From Rhizobiaceae bacterium (GTDB lineage Bacteria; Pseudomonadota; Alphaproteobacteria; Rhizobiales; Rhizobiaceae), in assembly GCA_017643495.1 (NCBI GenBank), contig JAEPNK010000002.1:1240001-1304000 (forward strand): a stretch of 64,000 nt of DNA, given 5' to 3'. This document shows positions 37,604-47,013 of the stretch, piece after piece (position 1 is the stretch's first letter; every line of letters starts with the position of its first letter). Below the pieces are notes generated by a model, which saw only the letters and a program-made list of their open reading frames with translations, was not told the DNA's origin and ran no database searches. The translations under genes and the position numbers were made by a program.

Positions 37604-38142
37604 GCAAACGCCCGCAACGTGACTTCACAAACGCACATGAGAATAACGAGCAATCGCAAGGGGTTGATCCCCTTGCGATCAATCCTGACCGCAAGGAAGG
37701 AAATACAGCACCCGAACCCAAACCGCAGGGCATGGGACAGAGTACGCGTGTGAACCAACGCCCGCCTGGCATAGGCGAATATGTGCTTTCTCCTCGTGAA
37801 CAAGATGCTCCCCAAAAGCCGTATTTCGAGGAACTCTCGCATACGGATAATTGGGTCAACGGTATTGTTCAAACCGAAAGCCGCTATGATGTTGCCATTG
37901 CAGTGGACGAGTATCGTTCGATTCACAATCTTGATAGCGGACGCATATCAGCACTTTTGATTTACAAGGATGGCGAGCCTGTCGCCAATTTCGAGCAAGG
38001 GTGGGAATTGGAACCCAAATCCAGAGCAGACAAAGATGTGGTGAAAGCCGTTCTTCAATGGGAAGGCGATATCGAACGCGAATTCAAACCCATTGCATCG
38101 CCCGATCATGACAAGGATCGCGGTCATGGATTTAATCGCTAG
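37600..38142 (+). CDS. Unknown mobile-element protein
   Basis: 180 residues. The first 75 are polar and probably disordered (many Asn, Gln, Pro). Residues about 84-160 form a compact domain with NWVNGIVQTESRYDVAIAV and GRISALLIYKDGEPVANFEQGW, a small alpha/beta pattern seen in hypothetical proteins of mobile elements. Function not recognised. Coupled by ATGA to the upstream small gene. Confidence 0.65.
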   Translation: MSKRPQRDFTNAHENNEQSQGVDPLAINPDRKEGNTAPEPKPQGMGQSTRVNQRPPGIGEYVLSPREQDAPQKPYFEELSHTDNWVNGIVQTESRYDVAIAVDEYRSIHNLDSGRISALLIYKDGEPVANFEQGWELEPKSRADKDVVKAVLQWEGDIEREFKPIASPDHDKDRGHGFNR

Positions 38143-38191
38143 GACTATATTCAAATAGCGGATCAGGTCGCTGGTCTGCTATTCTGATCCT

Positions 38192-38500
38192 ATGGATCAA
38201 ATGGAGTTCGAAGCCTATCTCAAAAGCCAATCGCAACATGAGGGAACCGACCCCGAAGGGCGGTTTATCAAAAACGCGTTCTGCATCGAAGAACGTGTCG
38301 TTCTGCCTGCCAGCTATTGGCGCTATTTTGATTGGCTTTTGGATCGCTACGTGATCGATGTTGATCGCTATTGGGCGGATTGCGACAAGGATCGTGGCGA
38401 TATGACATTCTCCGAAAACGCCATGCGTTGGGTTTACCAAGATATGCTGGATCGCAAGGAAGCGGGTGACCCGCTTCCCGATTTCCTCGGACGATTGTAA
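38192..38500 (+). CDS. Small unknown protein
   Basis: 102 residues, soluble, rich in aromatic and acidic residues (SYWRYFDWLLDRYVIDVDRYW). It follows the previous gene by 49 bases on the same strand and ends 10 bases before the stop of the convergent gene. No domain recognised. Confidence 0.55.
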   Translation: MDQMEFEAYLKSQSQHEGTDPEGRFIKNAFCIEERVVLPASYWRYFDWLLDRYVIDVDRYWADCDKDRGDMTFSENAMRWVYQDMLDRKEAGDPLPDFLGRL

Positions 38501-38510
38501 AGCGATTGAC

Positions 38511-39128
38511 TTATCGATTGTCAGGATGAAACCGTGCGCTGATTGCAACCAATTTGCCCTTTAATTCTGTGTCAATATAATCAGCGATGACCATTCCGAC
38601 AAAATCCTTCGGTGTCATGCCTTCTTGGGGCATAACGGAGCATCCAAGGAAGCTGCGATATCCTGTCTCAGAGATAAAAGGTCTGGCCCAATCAACAGCT
38701 TTTACACTGAAGCCCGCATACATCATGGATGTAGCGCCAATGCCGAATATACCGTTCATTGAGACGGCGCATGAAACGCCGCGCACGATGATTCTGAATT
38801 TTCCATCCTGTCCCCATAGCGGGAATGTACCATGTTTGGATGCGCACTTTCTTGCCAGAACACAACCCGGCGCGTTCTCATGGGCGATAATGCCGCTTTT
38901 ATTGTTATTGAGTTTTAACGCCAATAAACGCGCTTCTTCGCGTATTGCGACAGCTTTATCAAACTCACAATCAAGCATGGCTTGATGATGTTTGGCAATC
39001 TGCTGGCGATGAAAGGTGATTGCGCCATCCATCGTATCGGGCAGATGCGAGACCGTTTTATCAAACCGCTGTTTCTCGTTGATCTTGTCCGTGTCGGCCA
39101 AAAGCGTGTCAAAGAGTGTCTGTTCCAT
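38511..39128 (-). CDS. Unknown protein linked to ardA
   Basis: 205 residues from the ATG at 39128 (GGGGGC upstream); the frame opens at 39206 inside ardA. An N-terminal helical part (MEQTLFDTLLADTDKI, HHQAMLDCEFDKAVAIREEA) is followed by a beta-rich part with GKFRIIVRGVS and GFSVKAVDWARPFISETGYRS. The latter resembles proteins encoded beside antirestriction genes on alphaproteobacterial plasmids, but no named family is certain. It starts 10 bases after ardA, so the two form an operon. Confidence 0.6.
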   Translation of the reverse strand: MEQTLFDTLLADTDKINEKQRFDKTVSHLPDTMDGAITFHRQQIAKHHQAMLDCEFDKAVAIREEARLLALKLNNNKSGIIAHENAPGCVLARKCASKHGTFPLWGQDGKFRIIVRGVSCAVSMNGIFGIGATSMMYAGFSVKAVDWARPFISETGYRSFLGCSVMPQEGMTPKDFVGMVIADYIDTELKGKLVAISARFHPDNR

Positions 39129-39138
39129 GACTGCCCCC

Positions 39139-39693
39139 TTACGCTGCGCGAAAGGTGTAGGTGACACCTGCAATCGTGATTTCGGTATAGTCATAACCAA
39201 GGTCACGGGCGATCAGGTCATAATCCAGATACATGAGAATGTTGTCCGAGATATCGCCGAATAAGCCTTCATCGACGAACATGTACGCCAGATCGGATAA
39301 CGTCATATCCGCATAGATATCAATCTCATAATCATCGGGTGACCCTGTCTTGAAATCGAATGCATAGCCCACTTCGCCAACGGCAATGATCAGCTTGATT
39401 TTATCTTGTTCTTCCCATTCATCCAGCTTGTCGATAAAGTCCAGTATCGTGGCTTGCGAAATGTCCAAGGCATTGAACAGGTCATAATCCAGATCACTCC
39501 CGTCGATAAATTGTATTTCGAACTCTTCGACAGGCTCTCCATAGCTATTGCGGCACTGGCCAAACTTGGCCTTGTAATCCTCTTTCCCGACAAAAAAGAA
39601 CCCTTGCGCACAGATGTCATAGGGCTGCGCATAGAACCGCGCGTCACTTGTAAATGTTGTTTGTCTTTGTGTTTTGTCTCCTGTGGTTTCCAT
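39139..39693 (-). CDS. ardA: ArdA-like antirestriction protein
   Basis: 184 residues, highly acidic, as expected for a DNA-mimic. ArdA-type signatures are the N-terminal RFYAQPYDICAQGFFF, VGYAFDF and the C-terminal YLDYDLIARDLGYDYTE followed by YTFRA. ArdA proteins imitate bent B-DNA and block type I restriction enzymes when mobile DNA enters a new host. AAAGGAG precedes the ATG. Assignment rests on pattern recognition; a structural search would settle it. Confidence 0.7.
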   Translation of the reverse strand: METTGDKTQRQTTFTSDARFYAQPYDICAQGFFFVGKEDYKAKFGQCRNSYGEPVEEFEIQFIDGSDLDYDLFNALDISQATILDFIDKLDEWEEQDKIKLIIAVGEVGYAFDFKTGSPDDYEIDIYADMTLSDLAYMFVDEGLFGDISDNILMYLDYDLIARDLGYDYTEITIAGVTYTFRAA

Positions 39694-40031
39694 CTTTCAA
39701 TCTCCTTTGGGTATGGGTTGCACATGCAACCTTGCCCTTCGGCGAGAACGGAGATGGGAGGGGCAAAGGGAATTCGATGTGAGGGGTGCGGGCAGCGATT
39801 GGCACAATCGCAACACGGTCATGTCTAATTCACTTGTGGGGAGAGAAGAGGCAGATGCCTCTCGGCTTCCCCTGACACTCAATGTAATGAAGTCAAAGGG
39901 ATTAACTTCAATTGATATTTGATAGCATTCAAGCGCTCGCTAGAAAGTGAGTAGGTCTATTTATGTCCACAAGACAGATTAAATCCCTTGGAGTGGCACG
40001 CTAATCTAAATAAAAGCACGAATGAGACTAT
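39694..40031. promoter_or_regulatory. ardA promoter region with two palindromes
   Basis: No gene seen. Palindrome 1 is GGTTGCA-CA-TGCAACC (39715-39730), 22 bases upstream of the ardA ATG. Palindrome 2 is AGAGGCA-GA-TGCCTCT (39847-39862). Both have 7-bp arms around two bases and could bind a regulator or form single-stranded promoter-like folds during transfer. The right part borders the AT-rich cargo. Confidence 0.45.
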
Positions 40032-40733
40032 TCAGTTCTCTTGTCTACGCTGATTTTTACGCCATATTAAGAAGCGATTACTGCCTTTAGGAATTGACAT
40101 CCGAACACGTTCGATATCCGTAAGTTGGTCGAACTGAAACCTCATTCCGTCACTAGCTTCTAGAAAATCAACAAGATCTCGACCGAATTGCTTGAAGTGG
40201 TCGACCTGACCGAATTTAGCTAACCGCTCCTCGGGGCTAGACAGGTGCTCCCCCCCTTCTTCGGTCAACTTGCTCATGGAGGGCCCAGGGATCGAAAAAA
40301 TCATTGCCCCACCTGGTGCAAGAATTCGCTGAAATTCATGCAGGTGGTCAATATATGAACCGGGTATGTGCTCCATTACGTGGTTATGCAGAATGAAATC
40401 AAAATAGTTATCGTCAAATATCTTGAAGTCATTAGGCAGATAAAGCTTAAGCAGCCTCATCCAATTGTAACTCTCCGTTCTTGGGTCTGAGCCGAAGTAA
40501 CTTAGGTCCCTATTCGCCATTAATTTTTCTGAAAGTATACGCTCGGGTGCAAGATGCAGAACATATCGCCGTCTACCCTCTTCGAATAGTCCTTCATTTT
40601 TGTATATTTGAAATGCTATTCTATGGCGCTCTAAACTACTACATGAAACACATTTGACGTTTATTCTCCCATTGAAATCCACGAAAGTCTCACCCTCGCA
40701 TATGGGACATTTTGTTTTAATATCTTGGTTCAT
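40032..40733 (-). CDS. Zinc-ribbon class I methyltransferase
   Basis: 233 residues from the ATG at 40733 (a GTG at 40742 is possible). The N-terminus has two Cys pairs (CPICEG and CVSC), followed by a short class I methyltransferase core in which FDFILHNHVMEHIPG is motif IV/V and LAPGGAMIFSIPG motif VI. The architecture matches small glycan-locus methyltransferases. It is AT-rich compared with the mobile-element backbone and opens the glycosylation cargo, divergent from the next gene. Confidence 0.75.
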   Translation of the reverse strand: MNQDIKTKCPICEGETFVDFNGRINVKCVSCSSLERHRIAFQIYKNEGLFEEGRRRYVLHLAPERILSEKLMANRDLSYFGSDPRTESYNWMRLLKLYLPNDFKIFDDNYFDFILHNHVMEHIPGSYIDHLHEFQRILAPGGAMIFSIPGPSMSKLTEEGGEHLSSPEERLAKFGQVDHFKQFGRDLVDFLEASDGMRFQFDQLTDIERVRMSIPKGSNRFLIWRKNQRRQEN

Positions 40734-41029
40734 AGCAAACACTCAGAATCAATCACTATTTAGCCTTTCATCGCTGTAATTAAGGTATACAACTTTCATA
40801 GAACTGCGGCCAAACACATCTATAGCTCTCATTAACTTTCTTTGTTCAATTCAAGCAAAGAATTTAAGGGGGTGCCTTTTTTGAATTTGCACATGTCCGA
40901 TGATTCCCGGTAAATATGTGCTTAAATAGAACATCAACAAACCCTTTGTAATGTCGTATTGGTGCAGACTTGCAACTAACACGAATGCGTCATAGGTCAA
41001 AACATAGACCATCGTAACCGTAGTTAGGA
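40734..41029. promoter_or_regulatory. Divergent spacer in cargo cassette
   Basis: About 300 AT-rich bases between divergent methyltransferase genes. No gene or RNA was recognised; it must contain promoters for both directions. Confidence 0.4.
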
Positions 41030-41695
41030 ATGAGAATGAATAAAGAAAAGCAGGAAAGACTCCAAAAATTGGAAGTTCTGCGAAAAACGTTTGGTATCGA
41101 AATTCAGCGGTTTGAAAAAGATTTTGGCGTTAACTCATACCTGAATCGCGCACCGCGGATAGTTGACGATTCGAAGCTAGAGGGCGCTGTTTTGCTAAGT
41201 GACCGCTATCAATTGCTCGAACGTTTGCCCAGAAGAGGTATCGTGGCAGAGATTGGTGTCGATCAGGGTCACTTCTCTAAATCTATCATTGAAATTTGCT
41301 ACCCAGACGAACTTTTTTTGATAGATATCGATTTGTCTCGCTTGCATCCTGAGAATGAAGAACTTCTAAGAGCCTCCAAATGTGTTCGCTTAATAGAAGG
41401 GAGGTCTGAAACATCAATATCTAATATTAATAAAACCTTTACTTGGATATACATAGATGGAGATCATAGTTATGAGCAAGTGAAGCGCGATATTATAGAA
41501 TCTCATGAAAAAATCGTTCAGGGGGGCTACCTTGTGTTCAATGACTATACTTTGTGGAGTCCTGCCAACATGATGAATTACGGTGTCTCACGAGCAGTTA
41601 ATGAGTTTTTGAATTCGACCACCAATTGGGAGTTGGCGTATTTCGCTTTTCAAGGTGGGGGGTATCATGATTTGGCTTTAAGACGTAGAGCGTAA
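41030..41695 (+). CDS. Class I SAM-dependent methyltransferase (Methyltransf_24-like)
   Basis: 221 residues. SAM motif I VAEIGVDQGHFSKSI, acidic LIDIDLS, and TWIYIDGDHSYEQVKRD, which is typical of Methyltransf_24 proteins acting on sugars or glycans. It has a helical N-terminal tail. TTAGGA precedes the start. It is the first gene of a plus-strand run with FkbM and glycosyltransferase genes in the cargo cassette. Confidence 0.82.
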   Translation: MRMNKEKQERLQKLEVLRKTFGIEIQRFEKDFGVNSYLNRAPRIVDDSKLEGAVLLSDRYQLLERLPRRGIVAEIGVDQGHFSKSIIEICYPDELFLIDIDLSRLHPENEELLRASKCVRLIEGRSETSISNINKTFTWIYIDGDHSYEQVKRDIIESHEKIVQGGYLVFNDYTLWSPANMMNYGVSRAVNEFLNSTTNWELAYFAFQGGGYHDLALRRRA

Positions 41696-41795
41696 CGAGC
41701 TAAGGATATCATGCGCGACCCTAAGTCCGTACGGATCCGGAAGAAAAATATGCATTTGAGGACTTCAACGTTCACGATATATCAGGGCCAAATTA

Positions 41796-43352
41796 ATGTC
41801 TGAATTCTCACGTTTTCTTAAGGAGTTCCGACCTCTGATTGGTTATCGCCGTGTCCGTTATATCGGCGTTGGTGAGCACAAAGGGGATTGCTTTCTGGAT
41901 TTCGTCAACAGTGGATGGCCTGTATTTGATTCCTATTTGTTTGAGCCAAATCCTAACGCCTTGGAAGTTTTACGGAAGCGTACGGAAGCGATCCATGATA
42001 AATATAAAATCACAGTAATTCCAAAAGCGCTCAGTAACACACAAGGCACTGCTAAGCTCAAAATTCTCGATGATATGTCTTATCTGATGTCTGACGTGGA
42101 GAATGGTGAAAATGGGGAACTGATTGTTAATACGAGCACATTAGATCAAGAGTTGGTCTGTGGTGAACCGGTAATAACATTTCTCAAGATTGATGTAGAA
42201 GGGCATGAATTGAATGTGCTTGAGGGTGCCAAACAGCTACTCAACTTAGGTAAAATTCATATTATTCATATAGAAGCCGGTCGATCAAAACTAAGAAACC
42301 AACAAACCCCTGAGCAAGATATTGATCCTGTGTTGCAGGAATTCGGGTTCGATCTATTTAGGCGATACGAACAAATGCACGACTGGATTTTGGATCGTCT
42401 AAGCCTGAGACGAAATGATCTTGTCTACGTTCATAAGAAATTTGTCGATGAGACACCTTTCAAGCTCTCTCAGATCGCCTTTGAGAGCGAAAACGTCATT
42501 AAAAATAAAGAAGCCTTAATTCAGGATTTGCACAAAACAATTGACGAGAAAGCTCAAGAAGTATCTGCGTTAACTTTTGAGCGCGATGAAAATCACTTAC
42601 ATGTAGAAACATTAAAAGATCAAATTGAATCGTTAAAGCGGCAGCTTGAAGTAGAGCGAAAAGATGCAGTTTCAGCTCGTGAATATCAGGATAGTGTTAA
42701 TGGAAATTTAGTTCAAAATTTCACCGCTTCATTAGAAGAGCGAGACTTAAAAATTTCTATGATTCGCTCTAGTTACAAGAAAAAAAATAAAGACCTGAAA
42801 AAATCAAAGAAAATTTTAAAAGGGGCAATAGATGAGCTTGAGCACAAAAATTGTGAACTGTTGTCGACTATCGAAAAAATTAGCGACCACGTAGATGATA
42901 ATGACAGGAAAGTAAGCGCTTTACAGCGAGATAAAATATTATTGCAAAATGAAGTTCGGGGGCTTGTAAAACTGATTGATGACCAGTCCAATATAATTTG
43001 TCATTTGGAAAACAAAATTTGTGTAGGTGAGGACAAATTATATTTGAGCTCACTAAACATGGAAAAAAAGAGCAGTAGCTACATGAAGGAGTCCCGTCAA
43101 ATTGTGGAGGAAAACATTGCTTTGCGTAAGTATAACCGCGCCCTGAAAGTATGTAATAGTGCGGACTTGATATTGAACAAAATTACTCAATCGAAATGGA
43201 ATGAAAAAAAAATAACTATGCGAAGACTGCGAGTAGCTTTGCATGCCACCGAAGTCCGCAATAGTTTAAAAATTACATCGCACTCTGGAAGTCGTTCCCA
43301 CACTATATTCCCGTTTTCAAGATTTTGGGCTCGGGAACGAAATGGTGCATAA
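41796..43352 (+). CDS. FkbM-family methyltransferase fused to long coiled coil
   Basis: 518 residues. Residues about 15-215 are an FkbM methyltransferase: YIGVGEHKGDCFLDFV, SYLFEPNPNALEVL, and TFLKIDVEGHELNVLEGAK, the FkbM hallmark. Residues about 225-450 form a long coiled coil with Lys/Glu heptads. The C-terminus is basic and Ser/Thr-rich. FkbM enzymes O-methylate sugars; the coiled coil could tether glycosyltransferases or measure chain length. Its stop region overlaps the next start by 11 bases, so it is coupled to the dual glycosyltransferase. Confidence 0.8.
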   Translation: MSEFSRFLKEFRPLIGYRRVRYIGVGEHKGDCFLDFVNSGWPVFDSYLFEPNPNALEVLRKRTEAIHDKYKITVIPKALSNTQGTAKLKILDDMSYLMSDVENGENGELIVNTSTLDQELVCGEPVITFLKIDVEGHELNVLEGAKQLLNLGKIHIIHIEAGRSKLRNQQTPEQDIDPVLQEFGFDLFRRYEQMHDWILDRLSLRRNDLVYVHKKFVDETPFKLSQIAFESENVIKNKEALIQDLHKTIDEKAQEVSALTFERDENHLHVETLKDQIESLKRQLEVERKDAVSAREYQDSVNGNLVQNFTASLEERDLKISMIRSSYKKKNKDLKKSKKILKGAIDELEHKNCELLSTIEKISDHVDDNDRKVSALQRDKILLQNEVRGLVKLIDDQSNIICHLENKICVGEDKLYLSSLNMEKKSSSYMKESRQIVEENIALRKYNRALKVCNSADLILNKITQSKWNEKKITMRRLRVALHATEVRNSLKITSHSGSRSHTIFPFSRFWARERNGA

Positions 43353-45387
43353 GTCTGTTCAAATTCAGGAACTAAGTTTGTCGAAGAGGTCCGATTCTTA
43401 TATTGCTCTGCACGGTACAAACATATGGGACATTGTAGAAAATAATAGTAAATTTGATACTGAATGGTATCGTGAAGCCTACGGCGATTTATTCACAAAG
43501 GATATGAGCCCCGCCAAGCATTTTTCTTTGACTGGGCAAGGGGTTGAAAGACCGATAAATAACACCCCTGACGGCCTGACAGATGCTAGAAATTTGTTAG
43601 ATACTGCCAGTGCCCGCATTAAGGTTTCTTTTTGCATACCAATTCTAAATAGACTGTCTGACTTGGAGCATACGCTTCGCTCGAATCTTCAAGAGAATGA
43701 GGATTATCAAAACGATATTGAATTCCTTGTTAGCGTTTTGAGTGACTCTGATCCCAGCTTTGATTGGATAAGGGACAATTTTTCTGACTATCTCAACCGT
43801 GGATACCTTAGAATAATCCAACCCAGATGCCTTGAAAATTGGCATTTTTCCATCGCGAAGAATTCCTTTAAGGGATATTTGAGAGGTAAATATTATTCCA
43901 GTTTAGACGCTGATAATTTTGTGGACCCCAGTGACGTCAGAGAGCTTCTAGACATCATGCATAAGGAAACTGGACCACTTATAATACATCATTTTTCAGG
44001 AGTTTGGGGAGATGGAACAAGTGGTAGAGTGACCCTGCCTAGAGCGATCTATAATGAGGTGGGTTATGACGATCGCCTTTTATGGCGGCAATTTGATGAA
44101 ATGGATATGATAATTTCAACGATTTGCGCGTTTCCTGGTATCTCATTTTATAGGAAACCAACTTTAGATCACGCCTTATCTAGTGTTGAGTCATCTCGCT
44201 TCGCAGAAAATCTCCATTTTGAAGAACGGTTCTTACAAGAATACGAAACCCAAAAAACGAGAGCCATAAACCAGAAAAAAGTAAGCTATGTCCAGGACAA
44301 TCCGCATCTTTCATCGATGACGTTATTCAACATGTATGCTTCTTTTGAAAAGAATGAACGAGACCCTAAAAGACAAGAAGATTACAGAACGAAAGCGAGA
44401 AATGCTGGCTTTCGATATTTGGAAAGAGCAGGAGAAGATGAAGTGAGGAGTCTTATGAGACTCCAAGGATCTAATGCACCTAAAGGACCCGTTCGGGGAA
44501 TAGCGTTATTTGCGTGTATGAAAAATGATGAGCGTTTTCTTGCTCCGTTTTATGATCACTATTCGATGCGCGGTGTAGAGCATTTCTTTTTTGTAGATGA
44601 TGGATCGGATGTGAAGGGATGTGAGGCTTTTTCTCGAGATAATGTGTACTGGTTTGAGCCAAAATTTGGCAGATTTGGTACATCTAAAGTGCTTTGGCTA
44701 AAGGCTCTGATGTCTCGTTTTGTGGTACAAGGGGCCTGGACATTAATGGTAGATGCAGATGAGTTTGTCGACCTTCCTCCCAATTGTCCATCATTCAAGG
44801 AGTACGGTCAAAGGCTGCAAAACTCTAGTTCGAGATATGCCCAAGGAATCTTGCTAGATTTAGTTCCAGACATCGATAGCAAGCAAATTGATGGAAATTT
44901 TGTGAGCAGATTTGACTCATTTCTTAAGTTAAACACAAGTCCTAGCTCCGAATATTTAGATAGAGTTAGTTGGGCGTTTGGAGACCTTTCCCAAGTTAGC
45001 TGGTCCATCGACGTAAGATTTCATTTATTGGGTACAATAGATTGCCTACGAAAAGTTCCCTTTTTTAGGTATTCACCGCAACTTATTTTCAATCAAGGCT
45101 TCCATAATTTACAATTTGGAGAGAAAGCGAGTGACGGGATGGTGCCAGCTATTACCGGGACTGAAAATCTGTTGCCGGTGAGGCATTACAAGCTATCCAA
45201 GTATGAACGGGATATTGTACTTTCTAATGAAGAAAGATCTATAGAGGGATACTACTATGAAACTAGGAAAAATATAGAGAAGTTATATAGGGAGAATATT
45301 TTTTGTAAGCTTGAAAAGCTGGAGCCCGGTCTCTTAACCAAGTACACACCAGATGCCTTTTTCGATATGTTTTTAAACGCCAAATGA
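43342..45387 (+). CDS. Dual-domain glycosyltransferase (GT2-like plus Glyco_tranf_2_4/GT92-like)
   Basis: 681 residues. After an N-terminal segment, the first GT-A domain (about 90-300) has KVSFCIPILNRLSDLEHTL and the DxD-like YYSSLDADNF. The second (about 385-640) has GIALFACMKNDERFLAPF, EHFFFVDDGSD and LMVDADEFVDLP, the Glyco_tranf_2_4 pattern. Two sugar-transfer sites on one chain suggest processive or sequential addition. No membrane segment is seen. It follows the FkbM gene with overlap; the acceptor is unknown. Confidence 0.8.
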   Translation: MVHKSVQIQELSLSKRSDSYIALHGTNIWDIVENNSKFDTEWYREAYGDLFTKDMSPAKHFSLTGQGVERPINNTPDGLTDARNLLDTASARIKVSFCIPILNRLSDLEHTLRSNLQENEDYQNDIEFLVSVLSDSDPSFDWIRDNFSDYLNRGYLRIIQPRCLENWHFSIAKNSFKGYLRGKYYSSLDADNFVDPSDVRELLDIMHKETGPLIIHHFSGVWGDGTSGRVTLPRAIYNEVGYDDRLLWRQFDEMDMIISTICAFPGISFYRKPTLDHALSSVESSRFAENLHFEERFLQEYETQKTRAINQKKVSYVQDNPHLSSMTLFNMYASFEKNERDPKRQEDYRTKARNAGFRYLERAGEDEVRSLMRLQGSNAPKGPVRGIALFACMKNDERFLAPFYDHYSMRGVEHFFFVDDGSDVKGCEAFSRDNVYWFEPKFGRFGTSKVLWLKALMSRFVVQGAWTLMVDADEFVDLPPNCPSFKEYGQRLQNSSSRYAQGILLDLVPDIDSKQIDGNFVSRFDSFLKLNTSPSSEYLDRVSWAFGDLSQVSWSIDVRFHLLGTIDCLRKVPFFRYSPQLIFNQGFHNLQFGEKASDGMVPAITGTENLLPVRHYKLSKYERDIVLSNEERSIEGYYYETRKNIEKLYRENIFCKLEKLEPGLLTKYTPDAFFDMFLNAK

Positions 45388-45414
45388 TTTAAGAGATTTG
45401 AATGGAGCTCCTTG

Positions 45415-45975
45415 ATGCATTCCGAATTCGGAAACGATAAACCTACCGTTGAGTTATCTCCGCATTTAGAAAAACTCTTCGACCCTAAATTCTTTGATGC
45501 AGCTGAGGTCATCCCGTATAAGCATGTGTGTGAAGAGGTATGGTTTGGTATTAAAGAAGAAGAGGTAGGCCAAGTTGATGTATCAACAATAGTTGTTTCT
45601 CCTTCGAGACAGGTTATCGAGATAGATAACACAGGAGACGAGCTTTCCTGGTTAACTGTTGAGTGTGGCTTTCCAGCGGCGCAGCTTATCGAGCTTACAA
45701 GTTTGGAAATTTGCTTTGTTAGTGAAGCGGATGAAGACTTAAATATTAGCTTTCAAATATTTTATTTTCCGGGGAATGGAGACAGGCAAGACTTGCTTCC
45801 CGGTCATCAAAAGACGTTACTTGAGAAAAACCAATCCACTCATGTTTTTAAACTAGACTTGAAGGATATAAAAAATGTATCGCCATCGCAAAAAGACAAG
45901 GCGGCATTGGCAATATTCTTGGATACAAAATTAAAGAGTATAACAATTGGTGGTATTTTCGTGAATCTAATATAA
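45415..45975 (+). CDS. Unknown protein of glycosylation cassette
   Basis: 186 residues from the ATG at 45415 (GGAG seven bases upstream; a TTG at 45412 is also open). The first third is helical and acidic, the rest beta-rich (QVIEIDNTGDELSWLTVEC, ISFQIFYFPGNGDRQ), as in a carbohydrate-binding sandwich. No named family. It ends the plus-strand cargo run. Confidence 0.6.
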   Translation: MHSEFGNDKPTVELSPHLEKLFDPKFFDAAEVIPYKHVCEEVWFGIKEEEVGQVDVSTIVVSPSRQVIEIDNTGDELSWLTVECGFPAAQLIELTSLEICFVSEADEDLNISFQIFYFPGNGDRQDLLPGHQKTLLEKNQSTHVFKLDLKDIKNVSPSQKDKAALAIFLDTKLKSITIGGIFVNLI

Positions 45976-46031
45976 TTAATATTATTCGATAAGCAAAATT
46001 TTAATGAGCTACTTTAGCTACAATGAACACC

Positions 46032-46616
46032 TTACAGCTCAAGACCTAACGTTGTTCTTTGCCAACATTCTTCTCTCCAAGCCACAGATGTAATCCACCT
46101 ATGGGTAGGATTCCAGCCAGCGCGATCTCTACCAATTTGCTCGAAATGGATGCACTGAAACCCTGTCTCGAGCATCGACAAGACTTCTTTATATTTTTGC
46201 CCTGCACCTGATATACGCTCGGTATTATCAAAGACTATAACTCCGCTTTCGGACAAGCAATTTGATTTAAGAACTTGATCTAGACAGGAAACTCGATCAC
46301 GTCCATCAATACAAATCACGTCAAACTGTTCGCCACCAACAATTTCTTCGATAAATCTAGAGTATGGACGTTCTAAGAGATGGAGCTCAGCGTGGTGGCA
46401 ACCTAATAAACGCAATTGTTCTGCTACTCTTTCATACCAGTGTAGCTCGTGTTCAAATCCAATGATCTTGCTCGTCTTATCCTGAAAGAAAAGAGTGCTA
46501 TCTCCAATCCCAAATTCTAAGAGTTTGGGCGCAATTCCATATTTAGAAATACGATCTGCAATGAAGTTTTCTATAAATGTTATAGCATGGTCCGTTAGCC
46601 AAGGAATAACACGCAT
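46032..46616 (-). CDS. SAM-dependent methyltransferase-like protein
   Basis: 194 residues. LLEFGIGDSTLFF is a modified motif I, then IGFEHELHWYERVAEQ and FDVICIDGRDRVSCLDQVL. This resembles short class I methyltransferases in glycan clusters. AGAGGGT precedes the ATG. It is convergent with the previous gene and closes the AT-rich cargo. Confidence 0.72.
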   Translation of the reverse strand: MRVIPWLTDHAITFIENFIADRISKYGIAPKLLEFGIGDSTLFFQDKTSKIIGFEHELHWYERVAEQLRLLGCHHAELHLLERPYSRFIEEIVGGEQFDVICIDGRDRVSCLDQVLKSNCLSESGVIVFDNTERISGAGQKYKEVLSMLETGFQCIHFEQIGRDRAGWNPTHRWITSVAWREECWQRTTLGLEL

Positions 46617-47013
46617 TTCTACCCTCTTGAAAAAATCGGCAATCTAGCGTGCTGTGTTAATTAAATAGCTTCGCGCTGATTACCAAACGGTTTTCGCTGG
46701 CCGAGAGGCCCGCGATAGCCCTTTCAGTGGTGATTGGGCTGTGATACAGTAGGAGACTAATCTAGTGAAAATGTACACTTTCATCAAGTACTGAAGACTA
46801 CTCTGCTATATATAGGCAGTCTTCATTTTTATTTTCAATTCAATCATATAATTATATTCAATCGCCATTAGCCTAAGTCAGCGCAAGGCTACTCGAAGAA
46901 AGTATGACCTTCTTTAGGGTGAGACGTCTTCCTGGATGCAAAGCCCAGCGTTAAAGTGGGTTTCAAATCTCCAGCACGATCTGGATTGGCCGGATCGAGT
47001 CAAGGAGAAACCA
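46617..47013. other. Non-coding gap with inverted repeat
   Basis: About 400 AT-rich bases between the cargo and the next backbone genes. GAAGACT (46793-46799) and AGTCTTC (46818-46824) form a hairpin followed by ATTTTTATTTT, a terminator-like fold on the plus strand. No plus-strand gene lies directly before it, so it may end a short untranslated RNA or stop transcription entering from the cargo. Confidence 0.35.
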
